Both the position numbers and the translations under genes were made by a program. Below are positions 35,833 to 43,750 of a DNA stretch of 44,288 bases, in pieces (the first letter of the stretch is position 1; every line of letters begins with the position of its first letter). A model generated the notes under the pieces. That model was given only the letters and a program-made list of their open reading frames with translations. It was not told where the DNA came from and made no database searches. This stretch comes from Leptolyngbya sp. Prado105 (GTDB lineage: Bacteria; Cyanobacteriota; Cyanobacteriia; Leptolyngbyales; Leptolyngbyaceae): assembly GCA_025454375.1 (NCBI GenBank), contig JALOOO010000012.1:1-44288 (forward strand), in the 5' to 3' direction.

Positions 35833-37300
35833 TGACCATCTTGCGAACAGATATCGGAACCTCGATCGTCAATTCAGTCCCTTTACTGACTTCTGATACG
35901 CAAGACAACGAACCCTGGTGTTGTCCAACCACAATTTGATGCGCGATCGACAATCCTAATCCCGTTCCCTGACCAATTGGTTTTGTGGTGAAAAAGGGAT
36001 CGAAAATTTTAGACAGCACTGACTCTGGAATTCCTTTACCACTATCACGAATTCTTATGATCACAGAGGAAGGTGTCGCCTCCGTTGCAATCCAAATTAT
36101 CCCTGAGTAAGTCGCATCTTCTAAAGCCTCGATCGCATTGCTCAAAATGCTCAAAAAAACTTGATTGAGTTGCCCCGCATAACATTCAACTTTTGGTAAT
36201 GGAGGAAAATCTTTAATGACTTGAATCGTTGAACGGCTTTTTGTGTGCTTTAGGCGATGCTGCAATAGTAAAAGCGTATTTTCTAATCCATCTTGTAAAT
36301 CAACTCGCTTCAATTGTGCTTCATCAAGCCGCGAAAAATTGCGCAGACTGAGTACGATCGCTTGAATTCGATTCGCCCCCTCCTGCATCGAGCCTAGTAA
36401 CTTTGGCAGATCAATCACAATAAATTCAAAATCGCACTTCTCAATGTACTCCTGAATCTCAGGAATGCTCTTTGAACAATGCTGCTGATAGAGGTCAATC
36501 AAGGTCATCAGTTCCGCAAGATACTTTTCAATATGCGTGATATTGCCTGAGATAAACGTTATCGGATTATTGATTTCATGGGCAATTCCTGCCACCATCT
36601 GACCTAAGCTTGACATCTTTTCAGTCTGCAACATCTGAGCCTGTGCCATCTGTAAAGTCTTCAGAGCGGCTGATAGCTTTTCGGTTCGTTCATCGACTCG
36701 TTGCTCAAGTTCTGCATTCGTCTGCTCAAGTGCAATAAATGAAGCTTGCAATTGCTCGACCATGCTGTTAAACGATCGAGCGAGTGTAGCGAATTCATCA
36801 ATTCTGGAGATCTGCACCGTTTGATTGAGATCCCCTTGCGCAATGGCAGAGGAAGCTCGATTTAAGCGATGAATCGATCGAGCAATCCAACGGACTTGAA
36901 ATGATCCCAGGTAAGTTGTAATGACTAAAGCAATGACACAAAGTAAAATCGTCGTCTTTGCATTTTGATTGATCTGCTGAGTAAAGTCAGACTCTGGAAT
37001 TGCCACGACAACTAACCAATCTAACCCATAGCGATCCTGCCAGGGAGTGACTTGAACGAATGAAGTCTGATGATTCAGCCGTAGTTTCAGGTCTTGTCCG
37101 TCTCGGATTTGCTTGAGATCCCCAAACTTTTGAATTAACTGCTGCGTCGCCGCTCGAATGACTGGATTACTGCTTTGTAATCCGTTAATCCGTTGAGGCT
37201 CATTGTTCTGAATACTGTAGGTCTTTGCTTCAGTTGAGTTGGCAACGAGTAATCCATCTCGTTCTAAAATAAATACGATCGCAGAGGAACTCGGACGCAA
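35819..37300 (-). CDS. Sensor histidine kinase, C-terminal part of a stop-interrupted gene
   Basis: 493 aa from a TTG at 37300, the first possible start after an in-frame TAG. It begins in the middle of a double-Cache sensor (SSAIVFILERDGLLVAN, then LDWLVVVAIPESDF), followed by a TM helix (114-134), HAMP (135-190), a coiled coil, a HisKA-type domain with His241 in AHEINNPITF, and HATPase_c with N box ILSNAIEAL, G1 DSGKGIP and G2 GTGLGLSI. The continuous frame with the N-terminal part (37307-37981) shows one ancestral ~720-aa kinase. The kinase module itself is complete, but without the N-terminal half the sensor domain and first TM helix are missing. No receiver or paired regulator is adjacent. 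Confidence 0.8.
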   Translation of the reverse strand: MRPSSSAIVFILERDGLLVANSTEAKTYSIQNNEPQRINGLQSSNPVIRAATQQLIQKFGDLKQIRDGQDLKLRLNHQTSFVQVTPWQDRYGLDWLVVVAIPESDFTQQINQNAKTTILLCVIALVITTYLGSFQVRWIARSIHRLNRASSAIAQGDLNQTVQISRIDEFATLARSFNSMVEQLQASFIALEQTNAELEQRVDERTEKLSAALKTLQMAQAQMLQTEKMSSLGQMVAGIAHEINNPITFISGNITHIEKYLAELMTLIDLYQQHCSKSIPEIQEYIEKCDFEFIVIDLPKLLGSMQEGANRIQAIVLSLRNFSRLDEAQLKRVDLQDGLENTLLLLQHRLKHTKSRSTIQVIKDFPPLPKVECYAGQLNQVFLSILSNAIEALEDATYSGIIWIATEATPSSVIIRIRDSGKGIPESVLSKIFDPFFTTKPIGQGTGLGLSIAHQIVVGQHQGSLSCVSEVSKGTELTIEVPISVRKMVNLGS

Positions 37301-37306
37301 TTTACT

Positions 37307-37981
37307 CTAAAATTCACTAATTCGATGCAGTAAGTAATCGATTCCTACAACACCGATCACCTGATTGCCCTGAATTACAGGATGACTCGACGAAATTGCC
37401 AGCACTTTATCATCATTCCAAAAGTAAATGCTCGTCCAAAGAGGTTTTCTCGCTTTGACTGGATCGGTATACCAGACCTCTTTAAGAGGTTCATAGGGAA
37501 CTTTGTAGGAAGTAAAAGCCGTAGGTTTTCCGTCTTTGATATCGTAGCGGTAGTAAAAGCCTAGATGCGGTGGCTCGATAATATCCATTTGCAGAATGTT
37601 TCGATGATCGCGATTAATCCCGATAAACTTGCCCTGCTGATCTGCAAAATTGATAAATGCAAATTCTGGATGCGCTCGCATCTGTTCCCAGAAGTAATGT
37701 CCGAGTCTGCGAAGATCTCTTGAGAGTAGCCCACTTTCAATGCTACGTGCATTCACTTGATTAATTTGATGCGGAATTGCAAGGTAGCTATCTAAATGCT
37801 GATCCACTCGTTTACTGGATTCGTCGTTGAGTTGGGTTACTAATTGCTCGATCGCAACTTGTCCATGTCGGAGTGATCCATACCCTGTTAGACCAACTGC
37901 AAGAAAAATTTGCGTTATGAAGGGCACAACAAGCACTTGACTCAGCGATATTCTTGGAAATCTGCGGAGAATTTTCATCAC
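37307..37981 (-). CDS. N-terminal sensor part of the stop-interrupted histidine kinase
   Basis: 224 aa ending at TAG 37309-37307. It has one N-terminal TM helix (about 14-36, LSQVLVVPFITQIFLAVGLTG) and the membrane-distal half of a dCache domain (FAFINFADQQGKFIGINRD; FYYRYDIKDGKP; VWYTDPVKARKPLWTSIYFWND; SSHPVIQGNQVIGVVGIDYLLHRIS). The last residues are where intact relatives continue directly into the second Cache lobe and HAMP, which here lie downstream in the same frame. The stop is thus probably a nonsense mutation (one base from TTG or CAG). It follows the rhodanese gene by 58 bp and may share its transcript. Confidence 0.75.
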   Translation of the reverse strand: MMKILRRFPRISLSQVLVVPFITQIFLAVGLTGYGSLRHGQVAIEQLVTQLNDESSKRVDQHLDSYLAIPHQINQVNARSIESGLLSRDLRRLGHYFWEQMRAHPEFAFINFADQQGKFIGINRDHRNILQMDIIEPPHLGFYYRYDIKDGKPTAFTSYKVPYEPLKEVWYTDPVKARKPLWTSIYFWNDDKVLAISSSHPVIQGNQVIGVVGIDYLLHRISEF

Positions 37982-38039
37982 TTGAATGGGGGCATAGAGT
38001 TGCGTTTAGAATACCCTCTAGTCAGGAAAATCTGCTGGA

Positions 38040-38477
38040 TTAGGAGTCGGGCAAATCGCGGTATTTGGGCTGAAGCAACTTTCCCCACTGAGCGTTATAA
38101 GGGTGAACTTTGTGCGCTAATTGCTGACCTCTGTACAGAGAGCGACCTTCGTTTGCCCATTGAAAAATACTGCCTTCAAGGTTCTGTACATTCGTAAATC
38201 CTTGCTGCTGAAGTTGTTGAGCAACTCGCGCACTACGATATCCAATCGAGCAATACACGACGATCGCTTCATCTTGAGAGAGATCGCGGATCTCTTGCTG
38301 AGCCGATTTTAAATGACTCACAGCAAATTCCACGGGAGAGCGTGCGTCAAGCAAAGTAGGCGGTTTTTGGCTAGGATCAGAAAGCCAACGATCGAGGTCT
38401 TCAGTTGAAAGTGATCGAACCGTGGGAAACTGAAGCCTGATCCACAATTTGAGCAGGTTAAATAAAATTCTCATCAC
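38040..38477 (-). CDS. Rhodanese-like domain protein
   Basis: 145 aa, single rhodanese domain: LLDARSPVEFAVSHLKSA (CH2A-like Asp-Ala-Arg) and active-site loop VVYCSIGYRSARVA with the persulfide-forming Cys, then GFTNVQNLEGSIFQWANEG. The six-residue loop CSIGYR suits a sulfurtransferase. A short hydrophobic N-terminus (ILFNLLKLWI) could bind the membrane but is not a clear signal peptide. The substrate is unknown. Divergent from ktrB (49 bp between starts), upstream of the broken kinase. Confidence 0.9.
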   Translation of the reverse strand: MMRILFNLLKLWIRLQFPTVRSLSTEDLDRWLSDPSQKPPTLLDARSPVEFAVSHLKSAQQEIRDLSQDEAIVVYCSIGYRSARVAQQLQQQGFTNVQNLEGSIFQWANEGRSLYRGQQLAHKVHPYNAQWGKLLQPKYRDLPDS

Positions 38478-38526
38478 AAATTAGCCTACAATTCTGCTCG
38501 ATCGTACCGTTCTCCGCCACGTATCT

Positions 38527-39867
38527 ATGACTGTCTCACGTACTATTTGTCTAGGATTTATTGCCCTGATTCTCGCTGGAACACTCCTGCTAATGCTCCC
38601 CATCTCAATCGCAACAGGAGAATGGAACAGCCCTGTCACAGCCTTGTTTACCGCCACTTCAGCCGTCTGTGTAACTGGGTTATCTGTAGTGGATGTGGGT
38701 AAGTTTTATTCATTCTGGGGACAGCTTTTTCTCATGCTGTTGGTGCAGATTGGTGGGCTTGGATATATGACAGCGACGACCGTCTTGCTGCTCTTACTGG
38801 GCAAACGCTTGGGGTTAAGAGAGAAAATTGCAGTCCAGCAATCACTCGACGTGGCAGGACTGTCAGGATTAGCAGGGCTACTGAGATCGATCATCGCCAC
38901 GACCTTGTTGTTTGAATTGACAGGGGTTATTTTGCTGATGATTGTCTTTGTCCCACAGTTTCAAGATCAGCCACTCTTAGCCCTCTGGCAGTCGATTTTT
39001 CATAGCGTTAATGCGTTTAATAATGCAGGATTCGGCTTATTCTCAGATAACCTAGTTCAGTACGTCACAAATCCAGTGATGAATTTTACTATCTCAGGAC
39101 TGATTCTATTTGGTGGTATTGGCTATCAAGTGCTGATGGAACTTTACCAATGGCTTCGCAATCGCGTTTTGAGAAATCCCTCTCGCTCAAATTTCTCGCT
39201 CAACTTTAGAGTTGCAATGAGTACGACGATCGCATTATTAGTTTTCGGCACGATCGCGTTTTATGCGACCGAATTTCGTAATCCCAATACACTTGGAGCT
39301 TTAAGTTTTCCGAACCAGGTCATGGCAGCTTGGTTTCAATCTGTAACGCCTCGAACCGCCGGATTTAACACGATCGACATTACTAAAATGACGACCGCAG
39401 GCTTATTCATCACGATCGCACTGATGTTTATCGGTGCGAGTCCCGGTGGAACAGGTGGCGGGATCAAAACCACAACCTTGAGAGTTTTGCTCGACTGCAC
39501 CAAAGCAGTCTTACAGGGCAAAGAAGTCGTTTTAGGCTCACAGCGGCAAATTCCAGTCGCTCTAATTCTCAAAGCGGTCGGCGTTCTTGTTGGCTCGATC
39601 TCGACTGTAATTGGAGCGACGATTCTGATTGCGCTTACAGATCCTCAACTCGATTTTATTCAAATTCTGTTTGAGGTCGTCTCCGCATTTGCAACCGTTG
39701 GGTTAACTGCTGTCGGCACTGCTAATTTCTCGATTTCGGGACAATTGCTGATTGTTGCGGTAATGTACATCGGACGGGTTGGTATTCTTCTGCTGATGAG
39801 TGCAATTCTGGGCGATCCGAAGCCGAGCTTTGTAAACTATCCTGAAGAAAATTTGCTGGTAGGGTAA
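38527..39867 (+). CDS. ktrB: Potassium uptake channel subunit KtrB (TrkH/NtpJ family)
   Basis: 446 aa, eight predicted core helices arranged as four M1-P-M2 repeats. The selectivity-filter glycines can be seen in SAVCVTGLSVVD, NAFNNAGFGLFS, TPRTAGFNTIDI and FATVGLTAVGT. The third M2 has a GASPGGTGGGIKTTT loop, the gating loop described for KtrB. In cyanobacteria Ktr is Na+-dependent and important for osmotic adaptation. It lies 49 bp before ktrA, the regulatory nucleotide-binding subunit. Short intracellular N-terminus, as in KtrB rather than TrkH. Confidence 0.95.
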   Translation: MTVSRTICLGFIALILAGTLLLMLPISIATGEWNSPVTALFTATSAVCVTGLSVVDVGKFYSFWGQLFLMLLVQIGGLGYMTATTVLLLLLGKRLGLREKIAVQQSLDVAGLSGLAGLLRSIIATTLLFELTGVILLMIVFVPQFQDQPLLALWQSIFHSVNAFNNAGFGLFSDNLVQYVTNPVMNFTISGLILFGGIGYQVLMELYQWLRNRVLRNPSRSNFSLNFRVAMSTTIALLVFGTIAFYATEFRNPNTLGALSFPNQVMAAWFQSVTPRTAGFNTIDITKMTTAGLFITIALMFIGASPGGTGGGIKTTTLRVLLDCTKAVLQGKEVVLGSQRQIPVALILKAVGVLVGSISTVIGATILIALTDPQLDFIQILFEVVSAFATVGLTAVGTANFSISGQLLIVAVMYIGRVGILLLMSAILGDPKPSFVNYPEENLLVG

Positions 39868-39916
39868 CATTTTCAAATTATTATGAACAGTTAAGAGTCA
39901 TATTGAGGAATTTGAC

Positions 39917-40618
39917 GTGAACTTATCGTCCCTGGGCTTCTTTCACAGTTTGCGATCGGACAATCGAAATCGACAATTTGCGGTGATTGGATTGGGTCGA
40001 TTTGGGCGGGCAGTTTGCGCCACAATGCACAGTTCTGGCTACGAGGTTCTGGCTGCCGATTTTGATAAGTCCAAAGTCGATCAAGCTCTCAACGATCGCA
40101 TTGTGACCCACGCCCGCCAAATTGACTCGACTCAACCTGCTGCGCTACGAGAAGCAGGAATTTTTGAACAAGATACGGTGATTATTGCGATCGGCAATTA
40201 CGTTCAAGAAAGTATCATCACCACCATGAACGTCAAAGAAGGCGGCGTGCGCCATGTGGTTGCCAAAGCTTCGTCAGAAATTCACGAAAAACTCTTAAAG
40301 AAAGTAGGAGCCGATCACGTCGTCTTTCCAGAGCATGAAATGGGCTGCACTTTAGCTCGATCGTTGACCAAACCTGGAATTTTAGAACGGTTTGAACTCG
40401 ATCCCGAAAATAGTATTGTTGAACTGATCGTGCCCGAAAGCTTCCACGGAAGAACGATCGCTGAATTGAGACTGCGATCGCACTATGGCTTGAATCTCCT
40501 CGCCTTTAGCCACAATGGTAAATTTGTGATTAACCCCGATCCCAATACTTATCTGTCCAAAGGCATCGCGATCGTGGTCATCGGGGCGAATCGCGATATC
40601 GATCGTTTGCCAATTTAA
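39917..40618 (+). CDS. ktrA: Potassium uptake regulatory subunit KtrA (RCK/TrkA)
   Basis: 233 aa cytoplasmic protein. N-terminal RCK Rossmann fold with VIGLGRFGRAVC (GxGxxG) and the acidic end of strand 2 in VLAADFDKSK; C-terminal RCK_C domain (about 150-230; FELDPENSIVELIVPESFHGRTIAEL). It binds ATP/ADP/NAD(H) and gates KtrB as an octameric ring. The start is GTG 39917 with GAGG 10 bp upstream. A third cyanobacterial partner (ktrE) is not adjacent. A hairpin follows about 70 bp downstream. Confidence 0.94.
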   Translation: MNLSSLGFFHSLRSDNRNRQFAVIGLGRFGRAVCATMHSSGYEVLAADFDKSKVDQALNDRIVTHARQIDSTQPAALREAGIFEQDTVIIAIGNYVQESIITTMNVKEGGVRHVVAKASSEIHEKLLKKVGADHVVFPEHEMGCTLARSLTKPGILERFELDPENSIVELIVPESFHGRTIAELRLRSHYGLNLLAFSHNGKFVINPDPNTYLSKGIAIVVIGANRDIDRLPI

Positions 40619-40689
40619 ACCGCGATCGCAGCACTTTCAGGTTAAATATCGTACATTAAAAAATAAGGTGCATTTCCGTGATTATCCGG

Positions 40690-40724
40690 GGCTGCATTTT
40701 AAGCTTGTGTAAAATAACGCAGCC
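40690..40724. terminator. Hairpin between ktrA and the PEP-CTERM gene
   Basis: GGCTGC (40690-40695) pairs with GCAGCC (40719-40724), and inside it ATTTTA (40696-40701) pairs with TAAAAT (40710-40715), with a 3-base bulge. There is no T run after it. It may end the ktr transcript or fold in the leader of the next gene. Confidence 0.45.
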
Positions 40725-40875
40725 ATCCCTAGAAAAAATTGGGAGATTTTGTTAGAAATACTTATCTCTCTTTGGAACAGTTCGCTTATTCTTCTCAAGA
40801 GTGCGCTTTCAGCGTTCTCATCTGGATTACGGGGGCATTTACCAAAAACTCCGTCTTCCTGTAAGGTCTGTGTGT

Positions 40876-41961
40876 ATGCCAAAACGTCCTCCTGGTTTGA
40901 TCCGCCCTAGATCAACCGTCTGCTTAGCCAGCGTTACAAAATCGGCTTCCTGTTCAGTCTCTGCCGATACTCAAGGCATCACGGCTGAACCTGCTCCAAA
41001 ACACGCTTTAAAGCGATCGTTTACGTTAATCACCCTTGGAATAACAGGGGGATGGCTTTTTAGCAATCTGTGGCTTCCGGCTCGCGCTGCCACCATGATT
41101 AATAATTCAGGACTTGAATTCGATCAAGATACAACGCTTGATTCTAATTTTGTCGAGTCTCACGGTGCGTATCAATCGACATTTGGAGTTTTAGATCTCA
41201 CGACGAGAAAGAAAACGCCGTTGATCACCGAAACAAAACCGTCTGATAACGCAGAATCGATTTTTAAGCCTTCGAGTCGCCGTAGTCATATAGGGACAGA
41301 TGTTGACTTTCAGGGAACACCAGGAAATGCAGTTGCCAATCCCACTGCCCAATTTACGTTTAAGGCAAACAAAAGATATGTTTTGTACTTAGAATCTAGC
41401 TTTAATGGTCGTCCGACAGGCATTCTTTACTCAAGCGACGTTCTCAATCCAAATCGGGAACAGCAAGTCAAATTTGCTGGGGCGGCGACTGACCTCTGCA
41501 CCAGTGGAGTTATGGTGAACTGGGATGATACAGGCTCCAAGCTTGTTCGCAACCGCAAGCAACAGGATCGCGATTTTGACGATTTTATCGTGCAGTTGAA
41601 AGGAACGACCTGTGCGATCGGAGGAGGAGAACTTCCGCCAATCGTCTCGCAGGTTCCGCCCCCTCCCTCTGTCGGCAAATTGCCTCCTCAAACTGCGAGA
41701 GGTCGCTTTCCTTGGGCAGCTTTACTACCGTTTGGAGCAATCCCCTTTATTAGAAGCGGCGGCGGCAGTCGCTCGAATCCTCCAACATTGATTGGCGGTG
41801 GTGGTAGTATTCCTCCAACATTGATTGGTGGCGGCGGTAGTACTCCTCCAACCAACAAGCCTCCAAAGGAAGCCGTTCCAGAACCCATCACGATGTTGGG
41901 AACCGGAAGCGCGATCGCATTTGGCGCATTAATGCAACGGCGCAGAAAACGGAAACGCTAG
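40876..41961 (+). CDS. PEP-CTERM surface protein
   Basis: 361 aa from ATG 40876 (AAGG 10 bp upstream); the frame is open from GTG 40801. After ~50 polar residues comes a signal-peptide-like stretch (SFTLITLGITGGWLFSNL, cleavage probably after ARA). The mature body (about 75-265) includes an acidic RDFDDFIVQLKGT segment that recalls DUF4114-type extracellular domains, with a CTSGVMVNWDD stretch. A Pro/Gly-rich low-complexity part carries near repeats (GGGGSIPPTLI, GGGGSTPPTN). The end is a canonical PEP-CTERM tail: VPEP, a hydrophobic helix (ITMLGTGSAIAFGALM) and RRRKRKR. The exosortase would cleave the tail. Its exosortase and accessory gene face it 33 bp away. The function of the protein is unknown. 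Confidence 0.9.
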   Translation: MPKRPPGLIRPRSTVCLASVTKSASCSVSADTQGITAEPAPKHALKRSFTLITLGITGGWLFSNLWLPARAATMINNSGLEFDQDTTLDSNFVESHGAYQSTFGVLDLTTRKKTPLITETKPSDNAESIFKPSSRRSHIGTDVDFQGTPGNAVANPTAQFTFKANKRYVLYLESSFNGRPTGILYSSDVLNPNREQQVKFAGAATDLCTSGVMVNWDDTGSKLVRNRKQQDRDFDDFIVQLKGTTCAIGGGELPPIVSQVPPPPSVGKLPPQTARGRFPWAALLPFGAIPFIRSGGGSRSNPPTLIGGGGSIPPTLIGGGGSTPPTNKPPKEAVPEPITMLGTGSAIAFGALMQRRRKRKR

Positions 41962-41971
41962 AAGGTCACAG

Positions 41972-41994
41972 GAGACGATCGCAGCGATCGTCTC
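41972..41994. repeat. Palindromic hairpin between convergent genes
   Basis: GAGACGATCG (41972-41981) and CGATCGTCTC (41985-41994) form a perfect 10-bp stem with a CAG loop; the minus-strand stop codon at 41994-41996 touches it. Read on the minus strand the element starts GGTAGAGACGATCG, the same 14-mer seen near 12801. It is like the dispersed GTAGAGACG-type palindromes of cyanobacteria and may act as a shared terminator. Confidence 0.65.
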
Positions 41995-42686
41995 TACCGT
42001 ATGGGTTCAGCAGGATAGTTTTTTTGCCACCACTGAATCCATTCTGTCCAGGCTTGATCGAGGTCTTGCTCAGTTTTAGCAGGTGTATTTGCGTCGATCG
42101 GTAAAGAGATTTTTGTCCAAAGACAGCGAATATCTCTCAGCGGCTTCTGCCCAATAAACCAAGGCAAAAATCGCTGCCCCAAAAGAGCGGGTTGGTTTTG
42201 TGCGCCTCGCAATTCGCCATCGCTGATCGTAGTTTCAAGCGTTGGAGGAATGCAAGCTGAAAAGTAAAGTCGATTTGCTTGCTGATAGACAAATCGAGTC
42301 CCGACTTGCGATCGCTCTGTATTCCAATCCAGTTTTTGAGCATTAATCGTCAAATCGCGCAGAATGTCCGAAACGTTCGTATAAGTTGCAATGAAGTAAC
42401 GCATTTCGATCTCTAGCGGGCGACCATTGCGAAGATAGCGATATTGCTTTCCCGATATCGTTAAATCATCCAACGCTGTTGCGAGAGAGGGTGTGTAGCG
42501 CTTCTGAATCGCGATCGGGGTCGCCTTGACAAATTCCCAACGAGAGAGCGGAATCGCTTCTGGAAAGGTATAACTCGGTTGAGGTGGCTTTTCGATCGGC
42601 GTAACTAGAAGTTTTAGTAGCACTAAACTACTACTTGCGAGCGCTGCCGCTAGCCAATAATTCCGCACAGTTGTCCAAGTCTTCAT
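41994..42686 (-). CDS. Cyanoexosortase A system-associated protein
   Basis: 230 aa. One N-terminal hydrophobic anchor (about 11-29, WLAAALASSSLVLLKLLV) and an extracytoplasmic domain (YTFPEAIPLSRWEFVKATPI, RYLRNGRPLEIEMRYFIATYT, RLYFSACIPP). Its start overlaps the exosortase stop by 4 bp, the usual arrangement of this accessory family, which resembles EpsI-type exosortase companions. Its role is likely assisting processing or export of PEP-CTERM proteins. Family assignment rests on position, length and topology as well as sequence. Confidence 0.82.
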   Translation of the reverse strand: MKTWTTVRNYWLAAALASSSLVLLKLLVTPIEKPPQPSYTFPEAIPLSRWEFVKATPIAIQKRYTPSLATALDDLTISGKQYRYLRNGRPLEIEMRYFIATYTNVSDILRDLTINAQKLDWNTERSQVGTRFVYQQANRLYFSACIPPTLETTISDGELRGAQNQPALLGQRFLPWFIGQKPLRDIRCLWTKISLPIDANTPAKTEQDLDQAWTEWIQWWQKNYPAEPIR

Positions 42687-43537
42687 ACCTGCACCTCGTC
42701 ATTCTCAGTTGCTCGATCGGCTTGTTCGAGCAAGAAGTAGCACAGCAAGCCGAACAACGCGACGGAGATCATCGAGAAAATCAGTGACCCTGTGCCTAAG
42801 TGCCAGTAGTCAAAGGCTTCTCGTTGATTTTGAGCAAACAGCACTGCCATCAGCGCGACTCGGACACAGTTGACGATAAATGCGATCAGCATTCCAGCTA
42901 AGGGCACAAACAGCGATCGAATTAACCCGATCGGAAACAACATAATGAATAAGAACCCTAGCGATAAATGCTGCCAAATTAGCTGAATCCCAGAGCATCC
43001 GGGGTAAACTTCTACACTTCCCGTCGGCAAATGCAGTAAGACACCTTCTTGCACGACTCGAAATCCGGTATACCAGAGCAAATTGCTGCTGAAATCTGCG
43101 GTCAATTGTGAAATATCAATCTGTGCGAGAAGTGTCGTCGTTGGAATCGTCATCCAGGCTAAAACGAGCAGTTCACGCCAGTATCGTCTCAGTGCAAAGC
43201 CAGAGGCAAGCAATGCAATACCGAGTCCCGACACGAGCGGCGCAAATCTGAGAAAAGAATCGTATTCAGAAACAGCGAGGCTTCTGAGCAAAACCCAAGC
43301 GACACAAGCTAGCCCGATCGTACTAGCAGCGGGAGTACTTTCAAGTCTCAAACTTTCATGTCTGCGCCAAACTAAGAACCAGGTTGCAGCCCAGCAGATG
43401 AGCGCCGCTTCTAAAAATTGTCCATGATGCCCACTCTTCCAAATCAGTTGAAGATGTATGGCAGTGAGGGCTGTGCTGATTGCCAGCAGAAGGTAGGGGG
43501 GATTGAAGAACCCATTCATGAACAGTAATTTTGTCAA
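42683..43537 (-). CDS. Cyanoexosortase A
   Basis: Multi-spanning membrane transpeptidase, 284 aa, that cleaves PEP-CTERM tails at the outer face of the inner membrane. The catalytic Cys-Arg-His triad is visible: Cys181 in VEVYPGCSGIQL, Arg226 in VNCVRVALM and His246 in DYWHLGTGSLIF. About seven to eight hydrophobic helices. It is followed with a 4-bp overlap by its system-associated gene, and the PEP-CTERM substrate gene faces it. The alternative start Met7 is possible. A typical DNA region of 213 bp with a small hairpin (CAGAAGA/TCTTCTG, around 43676-43706) separates it from the next gene. Confidence 0.93.
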   Translation of the reverse strand: MTKLLFMNGFFNPPYLLLAISTALTAIHLQLIWKSGHHGQFLEAALICWAATWFLVWRRHESLRLESTPAASTIGLACVAWVLLRSLAVSEYDSFLRFAPLVSGLGIALLASGFALRRYWRELLVLAWMTIPTTTLLAQIDISQLTADFSSNLLWYTGFRVVQEGVLLHLPTGSVEVYPGCSGIQLIWQHLSLGFLFIMLFPIGLIRSLFVPLAGMLIAFIVNCVRVALMAVLFAQNQREAFDYWHLGTGSLIFSMISVALFGLLCYFLLEQADRATENDEVQV

Positions 43538-43750
43538 AGCATTTTAGGCAGTTTGGAGTTAGATTACTAGATTTTTCCAGGAATTTCGAGTCCATCAGGA
43601 TAGATTTTTTCTTCTTTTAATACCAGGTTGATGCCGAATGCTGATTTTCTGCCCAAAAATTAGGCACAATCTCACAGAAGAAGATTTGAATTTTTAACTC
43701 TTCTGAAAAACGATTTGACCGATTTACTGGCACTCAAATTCCCTCTGCGA

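Noticed and set aside
41688-41891. Minus-strand Pro/Gly-rich frame (PPPPINVGG repeats)
   Set aside because: Complement of the GGGGS/PPT repeats of the PEP-CTERM gene.
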